Assembly (NCBI RefSeq): GCF_032854445.1
Contig: NC_088300.1
Location: 10,108,001-10,172,000, forward strand
Direction of reading: 5' to 3'
DNA from: Liolophura sinensis
Taxonomy: Eukaryota > Mollusca > Polyplacophora > Chitonida > Chitonidae
DNA length: 64,000 bases
Each line of letters starts with the position of its first letter. The stretch's first letter is position 1. Shown here in pieces: positions 28,601 through 41,100 of this stretch. A program made the position numbers and the translations under genes. The notes under the pieces were generated by a model. That model ran no database searches, had not been told where the DNA came from, and saw nothing but the letters and a program-made list of their open reading frames with translations.

Positions 28601-31600
28601 GCTATCAACATTCACTAAACTTGTTCAAAGTACACGAAATGACATATCACCTTTCACTCAAAAACTGTTTACTGTATTCGACCTTCACTGTGCAGTATAT
28701 CCTCTATACATGAGACATGTTTACTTCTGAGAACAGTTATAATACACTATAGTACACATTTATTCCCGAGTATATTATACAACAGTATGAATGTTTACTT
28801 CTAAGAAATGAAAATCCTGTTACAGTTTTTGTTCACTCCCTTCATAAACTTTTTTTTGGACTTGATAAGTTTTGATATTTGTTGATGGAGGAATGATTTT
28901 ACTTATTTACTTGACTGGTGTTTTACGCCGTACTCAAGGACATTTCACTTATACAACAGCAGCCAGCATTATAGAGGGAGGAAAAACCCACGATCACCTG
29001 CAGGTTGCAGGGATGACTCTTATATCTGCCAAGATGTTTTCCATCTTTAAGGCTTCATGTTATGAAACACACCATTTCTAAACCATTAACCCTCTAAAAT
29101 AAATTGATGAAATAGAGGTTATACAACGAAAGGCCCTGTGTTACGATCGATATCAGCCAAAGTCCTATAAATCAGTAGGGAAAACACAAAAAATGTTCTT
29201 CGAGACAGCATTGCACTCATTGGCATATAAAGAGTATAGCACCATTAATCACAAAAGGAATCACCAAGCCATGACTCAGAGTGGGAGGGTCAGGGCCTGC
29301 TATTTTGCATTAAAATAGTCCTCATTTGTAAACGGGATTCTAAATGGTGACAGGACACCTGAACCATTCATGTAAAGGGATACACAATCTGTGGGTTAGG
29401 GTTTAACGTCATGCTCAGCAATGTTTCAGTTATATGATGACGAGAAGTCATTAGGTGTGTGTACTTATCCACACTGAAGTAATAATTAAGGTATGATTTA
29501 ATCTAACATTCGTCAAAGACTTTACAATAATGTTTTTATATTGAATGCGATTTCCAATGGCACAGAGTCCCAAAACTGGTATGTTTCTTAGATAGATCAA
29601 ATGTAGTCTACATTCAACCTCACTGTTTTCAGAGCTATACATACATGTACACATAACAAATCCCAAAACTATCAATGTGAATGGAATTTACAAACTTCAA
29701 TTAAACCCCTTGATCTTTGGTCAAAGATACTTGAACCCCTCCTAAGCAAAATTCTGTATTTTGCCTATTGTAGCCGATTATATTGAACGAATAATTATAT
29801 TTGTTTATTAATACCTTCTAAACTAGAAAAGATATAAAAAATTTGTGGGACTTTATTTTAGCTTATTCAGACTTGTGTGCCAAATTTAAAAAACATTACG
29901 TTGAAAAATAAGAGAGAAATAAAAGTATTCCACCAAACAACTGTCTCAAAATGATCAAAATGTCTTGAGAAAAAAAGGTGTGACAAAGTTCATTATTAAT
30001 TCATTTGTAAATTAATTGTAGATAAGAATTCTCTCACATCCACTCAAAATGTGCGTAGATGTACTCACATGTATTTATTTATTTATTTGATTGAAGTTTT
30101 ACACTGCTCTCTAGAATATTTCACTTAAACAACAGCAGGCAGCATTATGTTTAGAGGAGGAATCTGATCAGAGGTTGAGGGTAACTCACAACCCTCTTCA
30201 AGTTGTAGACATACCTTTCCCTATACGACTTTCCCTGTAGACATACCTTTCCCTATACGACTTTCCCTGTAGACATACCTTTCCCTATATGACTGGAGGA
30301 AAAGCCAACATGAAATGTTAATAAATCAACCTATCTGGGTAAATTTTAAACAATTATATTGCTCCAATGAAGTCTAAATAATGGTTGTGGGTTTCCCCTG
30401 GGCTCTGCTCAGTTTCCTCCCACCCATAATGCTGGCTGTTGTTGTAAAAGTGAAATATTCTTGAGTACAGCGTAAAACACTAATCAAATAAATAAATCTA
30501 CAGGTATAGTCCACAATGACTGATATTTCTAATTCCTTCAGACTTTAGTAAAGATTTACAAATAAATTTTACATGTAATCTATTTTATGATACTTATATC
30601 TACATGTATAAGCCCAGCAATATGCATTCAATTATTAAAACATGCTTTCACACGTTTTTCTTAGCAGGGTCCATTTGTTCATAAGTGTATTAAAAGCTAA
30701 GCCAGGCTTAAATCCTAATACCAGTCTTGGCCTAATACAAAACTAATGGCACTTAGTCCAGAATAAAGTTAATACCTTAACTGCTAATACACATTTGAAC
30801 AACTGGGTCCAGTATACTAAAGCTTGAATGGAGCACCATGAAAGTTTAGAGGAAAAAAAGGATAACAAAAATGAAAACCAGTTTAATCTGCATTTACTTC
30901 TACTTCATCCAACAATCTGAGAAACTTAATGTGTCAGTAAGATTGAATTATTTAATCTGGACACTAGAACAGTTGCTAGAACTGGAAGACTGATGTCTAA
31001 CCCCACAGATGAGGGAACTGACTATCTCCTATACCCTACTTATAAAATGGTAGATCATTTTACAACATCTAACGATTTTTTTATTCCTCACATGTGCAAG
31101 AACATGACACCATCAATGGTAAGCTCAAAGGGAATCTGTCATGATTTCATGTCAGCTAGACTCGTAAAATTATTATGTCAAATACACATCTGAGCTTATG
31201 GAAAAATTAATCTACAAAAGCCTGTTGGTAACAACTGGGAAATGCTGGGGTTGGAAGGATTCAGAACCCTTTAGAGGCTTAACTACATAATTCTCTGTGG
31301 TCTCAGTGTAAGATCAGGGAGTCGAGTAGCACTTACAGGAGTGGAGGGGGTGGGGGGAGTGAGGGATTTAGGTCACAGGAGGTACAACCTAATCTACCAC
31401 GCAGATGAAATCTTGTGCCCTATCATCTGTCTTTCCACCATCAATACAGCATGGTGATCAACATAACTCAAAGAGAGGTTTTGTAGCAAAAGAAAGTCTC
31501 ACCCTGTGTGAACTTTGACCAGTTTTAATGACCCACTCCCATCCCCCCAGCAGTAGGGGGAGGGTACGGAATAACAAATTATGAAATGATCATTAAAGAT

Positions 31601-34600
31601 GCTAGACAAAAATATCTTATTAAAGATTGTTGACCGGAGACTTAATCATAATACTTCATCCTAGCCAGCACACAACTAGCCTGGAGACTTCAAGTCACAG
31701 TACTATCATACTTCATCCTGGCCGCACACAACCAGCCTGGACACATCATGTCACCATATTATCATAGTCCATCCTGGCCGCCCACAACTAGCCTGGAGAC
31801 TTCATGTCATAGTATTATCATAGTACATCCTGGCCAGCACACTAACACACTAGCCTGGAGACTTCATGTCACCATATCATCATAGTTCATCCTGGCTGTC
31901 CACAACTAGTCTGGAGGCTTAATGTCTCTGTATTATCATAGTTCATCCTGACTAGCACACTAGCCTGGAGACTTCATGTCACCGTATTATCATAGTACAT
32001 CCTGGCCAGCTCACAACGAGCCTGGAGACTTCATGTCACAGTATTATCATAGTTCATCCTAGCCATCACACAACTAGCCTGGAGACTTCATGTCACCGTA
32101 TCATCATAGTTCATCCTGGCCAGCACACAACAAGCCTGAAGACTTCATGTCACCGTATCATCATAGTTCATCCTGGCCGCCCACAACTAGCCTGGAGACT
32201 TCATGTCACAGTATTATCATAGTTCATCCTGGCCAGCGCACAGCTAGCCTGGAGACTTCATGTCACCGTATCATCATAGTTCATCCTGGCCGCCCACAAC
32301 TAGCCTGGAGACTTCATGTCACCGTATTATCATAGTACATCCTGGCCAGCACACTAACACACTAGCCTGGAGACTTCATGTCACCATATCATCATAGTAC
32401 ATCCTGGCCAGCACACTAACACACTAGCCTGGAGACTTCATGTCACCATATCATCATAGTTCATCCTGGCTGTCCACAACTAGCCTGGAGACTTCATGTC
32501 ACCGTATTACCATAGTTCATCTGGGGCCAGCACACTAGCACACTAGCCTGGAGACTTAACGTCACAGTATTATCATAGTTCATTGAGGCTAGCACACAAC
32601 TAGCCTGGAGACTTAATGTCACCATATTATCATACTTCATCCTGGCCAGCACACAACTAGCCTGGAGACTTCATGTCACAGTATTATCATAGTTCATCTT
32701 GGCCAGCACACAACTAGTCTGGAGACTCAATGTCACTTAATGCCTTCCAAACAAACCTCAAAAATATTTTCATAACATTAATGGAGCTCTCAGATTCAGG
32801 GCAAAAAAGTAACAGTCAGAACAAATTTTAGGTCAGGTACCCTATCTCCCAACAAAACTGTTTCACCCAAAATCTGTATAACTGTCCCTTTAAAAAAACA
32901 TATGCATGTAATGGGTATAAACAAAAGGCAAAGGGTCATCAGGTTGCCACCCCAGAGTAAGAATGTGCTGCACAACATATTATCTCATTAGATAGTTGTA
33001 ATCTGGAAAAACTTTGAACAGACAGAAGAACATGTAGGGCAGGTATATTCCCAAATAATCTTATGTATGAAGTATTTTTTTTGGAGAAGCTAAATACAAG
33101 ATAACCATAGAAGTGAAGCTCCATTAGTGCCAGTCACACATTTACTGGTAATAATCAATGGCTTATTCACTCATATGTTTATTAATTAATTTATTTCACT
33201 GGTGTTTTTCGCCGTACTCAAGGCGAAAGTTATATAACAGCCACCAGAAATTATGGTGGGAGGATACCCATGGCCACCCACAGGTTGCTGCGGACATTTA
33301 TGGGAGAGAATGCCAGCATGGGCTGGGCTGGACTTGAACTCACGCGACCATTCAGCCGTGTAACTGAGTATTGATGAATGGTAAAGCCATAGCCTGATCA
33401 GGTTTAGATGAGACTGGTGAAAAAAAAAACTAATATGAAAAACACCAAGAATAAACATCAGGGTCTAAATGAAAATCCCCTAATATTGTGAAAAAAAAAA
33501 GATTGTGTTCAGAGATAAAGTCACGTTGTACGCCATGTGAGGACTGTCCTGAGAAAAAGCTGTGCAAGTACATATTATTGACGGATGTCCTCCATCGTTC
33601 CATGCTGACTTCCAAAAGGGGACAATAATGACATTCTTCACATCACAAATCTTATTTACTCTGAAGCCTCAGAAGAGACAAATGTGTAACCACGTGAATG
33701 GTTAACGATGCTTTAACGTGACTGGAATCTTGACTGATGGCCAAGAACTGAGATAGAATAAGAGGACTGTAAATTACAAACAAAATTCTTAGATCAAACA
33801 GAAGTACATTATGTGACAACATTTATATTCCAATTTTATAATTAAGAAACTGATACTAATTAATACTAATTAGTAAACTTCCACGGTTAACAGAATTCTA
33901 TTGGCAAATGATAGGGTGTCTGTTTCTTCCAATGTGTTTTAGATGTTGTTTGGAGCAATAAAGTGAGAAATGTGATGCTGTGCTCATTAAACTCCTCGGC
34001 CCTGCTACTGACAATGACCCTTAATAACAAAGATCAAATACACTTAAATCTCCCAGCATGCAGTCTTGGAATGACTGAATGAATGACTAGGGTTTAAAGC
34101 CACATTGGCAGTATTATAGCAATATAGCCACAAAACCAGTCAGGACCAGGAAACAATTGGCAGTATTACAGCAATATGGCCACAAAACCAGTCAGGACCA
34201 GGAAACAATTGGCAGTATTACAGCAATATGGCCACAAAACCAGTCAGAACAAGGAAACAATTACAGCTTTCAACATGAGAATGAAATTATCCAGAATCAG
34301 GGCAAAACCAGTAAAATGACACCATTAGACTGAAAAACAAAAATCAACTAAAACCAAAATAGGTTTTATATAATATCCTAAAAATGTTTTAAATTATCTG
34401 TAATTATTTAAATACAGCATTTCCTGCAGGACTGTGAAGAGATGGAACGCACTATTTTAAAACATCCAGGGCCCCAGCATCAAGGACACTATTATGTTTA
34501 AATATAAAGAGAAGGTTTTATTATGTTCACAAGAAATAAGCTGAAATATCCGTAAAATTCTGTTCAGCTACCTTCATTTTTCAATTAATTATTAAATATA

Positions 34601-35088
34601 GGCTTCTCATTGGTGCAGTGATACAAATTCATCAAATTTTGCAAAGGTGTATGAATATGTACTGAATATGTTTGGTAATGGGTGGACAGATGGATGCACA
34701 GGCAGACATGACATGCCTTCAAGTTGACTCAATGGTCCAAATAGAAGCTCCAATTAGTCCAATCTATGCTCCAAAATTTTCACTTGGAGATAACATTTAT
34801 GACTAAGAATATTGTACTTGTAAGACTTTCTCACTCCAAATAAAATTTATTCTTGTCATTTGTGCTTAACCTAACTACTCAAAATTTTTCACTTACATAA
34901 TGGTTATCAAGTTTAATGAAGTCAGAAACCAGAGTTTGGAGAAAACCTCAGACTACTAACATCTACTTTTGGCACACAGTAAGTAATTACACTTAGTGAC
35001 TTTTAATAGTCAATACCCTACCCATGAGGAGTTTGTCCCCCAAACAATTCCCTGATCGTATATCTTGGGCGCAAAGATAAATACACAC

Positions 35089-35135
<47 letters not shown>

Positions 35136-38100
35136 ATGATGGAGGCTTCAAATAATATTTGAGGAGGACATTAGGTCTGGGCTAAGCAGCTAACAAACTC
35201 TGGGGTCTGAATATGGGGTATTGAGCGGCACGCTTCTCACTGCTCTCTGCCAACATGGTCTCTCAACTAATGAGTATAAAACATCATTAGAGGTGAGCTA
35301 TAAAGTTCACAGGTACAAGAGACTACAATACAATAACCCAGCTGCTATCACCCTAACTTCCGGGATATTTTGTGACAAAGACAAAGAAGCTGAGATCCAG
35401 ACAAAGAGACCATGTGACTGGGAAGAGGTGGATGATATAAGAGAAGCTCTCTGAGAGAAGCTTGGGTTAAGCTCTGATGTTTGCTGACAACAGGCCTGAG
35501 AATGTTGATGGTCAGGTATTATATATGACTCAACAAGTCAGATTCTAACAATGGCCACAGATGGCGAACTGTATGTATGTAAGGCTTTAATAACAACACA
35601 GCATGTATATTTGGCTGCTTTACAGGATGAAGGCTAAACTTAATAACAATACATGCTTAATACACAAGACACAAAAAAATGTTACCTACATGTATGCACA
35701 CTTGCTTCTTAATCTTTTCGTTTTTCTTGGGGGTTGAGGTTGAGGGACAATTGTAACATTGCATAAATTAGACCCAAAGGCTTGTAACATGATGAAATTA
35801 TATTAGACCTCCTCCCAAAGGCTTGCAACTTGAACCCATACAAAAAGTTGGCAACAAACCCCATTACAGTTCATTCTACATCCTGTTGCTTAAGCATCAG
35901 TTAACCTTAACTCAATTCTTCACCTAGAATTGGCCATTTCTTTTTTCTTCTGAGCTCTATGGAACAAAATTTTATGTCTCTGAAGTATTTTTTCTCAGTG
36001 ACTCAGAGTAGACGTCAATATTACGAAGCAGTGAGTTTGCACATTCGCACCAGGCTACAACAGCTCAGCACCATTCGCTTTACACAGATTACACACCAGG
36101 TTCCAACATCCATAATTAGATTATAGAGACTCAGCACTGTTAACTGAATTGGCTCCTTGCAGGGCTCCACAAAGTATATTTTTTATCTGTGAACATCTCT
36201 GAGGATATATAGGAAATCAAACACCACAATGAGTACTGTGTGAACCTTGCCTGGGCTTAGGTTTGTTTGCTTGGGGTTTAAAATTGTTTCAACAACATCA
36301 CTACAGGGTCTCCATGAAAGAGGCCAGACTGAAAGATGACATATTTATGAGGCTGCCAAACTAAAACACCATGCAGAAGACAGCAGACATGACGCCCTGC
36401 CTCGAGACATAATACTGACACTGAGCCAACCAGTACTTGGCCTATTTCTCTTACGATCCGACCTTAACAGTAAGGTGTGTCTTTTTAACTAGATATCAAT
36501 ATGTTGTGCATGATTTTCAAAATAGAGCTGCGACTTTCACTTTAATCGCACCTGTGACAAATGGACACTGAGAAATGATCATAAACAATAAACATGTCAC
36601 CAAAGTCATCGAAACATGTGGTGGGCCAGGATATTACTCCTACACTATTAATCGAGGGACACCCTGATTGTAGATCACAAATTGTGTTTTAAGCCATATG
36701 AATCACATTTAATTAATCCATGGTGCTGAAAATCGTTTTATAAATAAGCTACACATGTAAATGTAGACAAGTGGCCTCGATGTTACACTGCACCACACAT
36801 AATCATTTATACACACTCAGGCAGGATCGGATGCCATCATATAAGTGAAATATATCTGAGACGTTGTAATTTAAACACCAATCAAATGAATCAGAAAGGA
36901 TGGTAATATTAAACTGACTGTCATCAGAACACTGCTTATATTCTGAATTAGGCAGTACTGGTATAACATAGACATTAAAAAAAACCCACCAAAAATGTTA
37001 TTGTAGGACTTCCCTTGACAGATTTATATTGCACAACACTTTAATCAGCAATGCTTGTCCCCACAATGGCCTTGTGTTACACATGGAGGTTCTGGAGATT
37101 AAACCACAAAGCTGTAAATAAATAACACATACATCTATACACATACATCTGCTGATCATAAAACACTGATATAACAGCAATTCAAACACCCACTACAAAC
37201 ATAAAATCACCAGTAGACTAAATTTTACTCTGTAGTCACCATAAAAAAGTTCAGGATTGTTCATATCAGCTTGTCAGTTATTTAATCGATGGCTAAATTT
37301 GACCCATCTCTCACAGATAAATTGTGCAAATGCTTGACCTTTCAGACAAAATTCACAATGTCTGCCATTACAGCATCTTCATTCAGATCAAACTGGTGTG
37401 AAAAGCAGAAAGCCTATTTTCAGACAGTCTCCCCCAAGCTACCCTATCCCCCAGCAGTTATGTCCAAAAGGGTCATGCCACACCACAAACCCCCAGGACA
37501 AGAGCTGTAATCAATCCTACATAGTGTGAGCAAGACCCTCACAAAATATCCCTGACACGAAGTTATACAAAATTTACAGACATGTGGAAGACAAATCAAA
37601 CCCCTGTGGAAAAAAGCAATTTAAAAGAAACTTTTTTACTGCTACTTTCTTTACACTGACACAGTTTTCTACATGAATTATTGCTGAGATATCTTAAACA
37701 GAATAAACATAAAAGAAAATGTTGAGCAGCATGTGCTGGTTCCTAGATGACCACTTTCAATAGCAAGTTGATATCCTACATTGTACCTTATGGATATGGC
37801 ACACAATAAAGTACAATGGGTCTTTCAACTTGCAATCTGCCCCACTGTTGAAGTTCCTTAGTGAAATGTAAGACAGGCTGTTATACCAATCTATCTCCTA
37901 TTGATGTTGTATGTGGCTTAATGCAACTAGAACATGAGCAAAATGATTCTCCAGACATACCGCCGTACGAGAAAGAAGTAGTCCCTACATCAACTACATT
38001 GGAGAGCAGTTAATAACTGTCATCCATATTAGACAATGACACATCATATGTGTGATACCTTAATGGTGGCTACTTACATCTCGATTCTGGTTGAAGCAGT

Positions 38101-41100
38101 CATACAAATTAACTGTTACTCACAGTTACCCGTACATTTAAGTTGTGTATATAAAGGCAATTATACCTTAAAAGGCCTTCATATTTTAAGTACACTTGAC
38201 ATACATGGCCATTAATGGATGAGAATGGATGTTTGCGGTAACATGCATGTTGAGTCGAGATGCTGGCGTGTGGTGACATCACAAAGAGTGTAATGTCATC
38301 ATGTATGAAATGTGATGCAATGGACACAAGGTTGCTGATGTCATGTTGCTGCATAATCTTGGGTCTTTGTAGAACAAAGTTTGAAATATGAAGAAGATTA
38401 TTTGTGACAAATACACCTTAATTAAGAATGAGGGAGTTACAGCTAAATTGTCATTGGGCTTGTTACACCTTGATTATAACAAGGGAAGTTACATTTCATT
38501 TGTGATTGGGAATGTTACACCTTAATTATGACAAGGGCTGTTACACCTTAATTATGACAAGAGCACTAACACTTCAGTTGTGACTGGGGATGTCACACCT
38601 TAATTATGACAGGGGTAGTAACACTTCAGTTGTGACTGAGGATACTTAATACAGCTTAATTATGACAAGGGCAGTAAGACTTCAAGTGTGAATGGGGCTG
38701 TTACACTTTAATCATGACAAGGCCAGCATAAACAATTCAATTGTGACTGGGTCAGTGACACCTCAGCTGAGGGTGGGGCTATTACACCTTAACTATGACC
38801 AGAGCTGTTACACCTTAATTATGACAAGGGCTGTCACTTCCGCTGTGTCTGGGAATGTTACACATCAATTATCACTAGGGCAGTTTCACTTCAGTTGTGA
38901 TTGGGAATGTAACATTGACAAGGGATGCTACACCTTGATTATGACGAGGCCAATAACAGTTCAATTGTGATTGGGGATGTTACACCTTAATTTTGACAAG
39001 GGCACATCCACTTCACTTCTGACTGGATATGATACACCTTAATTATAACCAGGGCTGTTACACCTTAATTGGGACAAGGTCAATAACACTTTAATTGTGA
39101 TTGGATCAGTAACACTTTAGTTGTGGCTGTTACACCCTAGTTATGACAAGGGCTGTTACACTTTAATTATGACGAGGCCGGTAATATATCAATTGTGACT
39201 GGAGCTGTTAGACTTCAGTTGTGGCTGGGGATGTTACACCTTAATTATGACAAGGGCAGTAACATATCAATTGTGAATGGGTCTTACACAGACACAGGGT
39301 TAATTTAATATTAATGTCAGGGATAAAAACATTTCCTTAGTAACTAGGGTAATTACACTGTAATTATGACTGGTAAATGCATGTACTGTTGACCATTCCT
39401 TATAACATGCCTCAACCTTCACCTTCACCTTAACTTTGGAGTAGTTACAGCATAACTGTCACTTGGATAATTACACTTTAAATATGACAGGAATGATTAC
39501 ATCTTCACAACTGTCTTTCTGTCAGGTCAATTATTCATAACTACGAATGGGATCATAGTTATGCTTACACTAGTTTCTGACAGGTCCATTGTTCACCACT
39601 ATGGAAGGGACCATAGTTATGCTTTCACTAGTTTCTGACAGGTCCATTGTTCACCACTATGGAAGGGACCATAGTTATGCTTTCACTAGTTTCTGACAGG
39701 TCCATTGTTCACGACTATGGAAGGGACCATAGTTATGCTTTCACTAGTTTCTGACAGGTCCATTGTTCACGACTATGGAAGGGACCATAGTTATGCTTTC
39801 ACTAGTTTCTGATAGGTCAATTATTCATTACTGTGAATGGGGCAATAGCCATGCTTACACTATCTTCTGACAGGTCAATTATCCATAACTATGAATACGG
39901 TCATAGTTATGCTTACACTAGTTTCTGACAGGTCAATTGTTCATGACTATGACAGGTACCATAGTTTATGCTTTCACTAGTTTCTGATAGGTCAATTATC
40001 CATAACTATGAATGGGAACATAGTTAAGATTACACTATTTTCTTAGCTTTCAGCTAACACAGTTCGGCCAGCGTGGTGAAATACAGATGCCTTTGTCTCA
40101 CTTTTCCCGCCACGGCGTTTGACCTTGTTCGCCCGGTGATTGGACACTAAGCGTATAGTATGGTGAAGTGATCAACTTTATTTGATTTCTTATGTGGTAC
40201 ACAAGAATATTTCTCTTCTACGTCGGCGGCCAGCGCTGATGAAATGTAGACCCTGTATACGTGAAACAATGCAGGTGTGTGGCACGTGGTGTGTTCATCA
40301 CACTCAGTTGACATCCTTTCTGTTGCACTGTCATGTACTTTGTTTTAATTAAAGGATTTGGGTCCAAAGCACATTTCTGTTCCATACTGACACCAGCCGA
40401 GCAGCGGGATTGCAAATTAACTGAATTCATCGCCACACTGAGCTGTGTAACATCATTATGAAATATGGCTTGCGTGCACAATAGCACAAGTTAAAGGAAA
40501 AGACAAACCCAGACAATGAAACTCGAGTTTATTACTCACATTTCATTTTCATAAATTTAAATAAAACTCACATCTTAAGTCCACATTCCTAATACTTGTC
40601 TCCTTCCAAGCTTTCAGTATAATATCTCACTACGTAAGCGAATTACACTTTTGCAAGTTTTCCTCGACTGAATTTGTTGACATCATTGGCACTATATCAC
40701 CACAACACGAAAGGTAAAAACAGCTGACAGCCACTGGTGGATGTATGCTGTATCGACAATAATGCGTCAATGTGATCTGGACGACCAGCAGGCTGCCACA
40801 CGTGGGTAGCTGTATGCCCAGTACGTGAAGAGAACAGAGTACGCCCAGAGTACTTGAAATCACACTCAACTTGCTTTTGGACAAGAACAGTACTGTACAT
40901 GTAGTTGTAATTACACCTTATACCTGTCCTGGGAAATTTTTCATGAATTTTTCATGAATGGGGTCATAGTTATGCTCAATTACATATTTTATCTGCACAG
41001 GGGTAATTTTTCACAGCTTTGCCTGAATGGGGACACAGTCAAGATCAATTACATATGTTATCTGCACAGGGGTAATTTTTCACAACTATGCCTGAATGGG

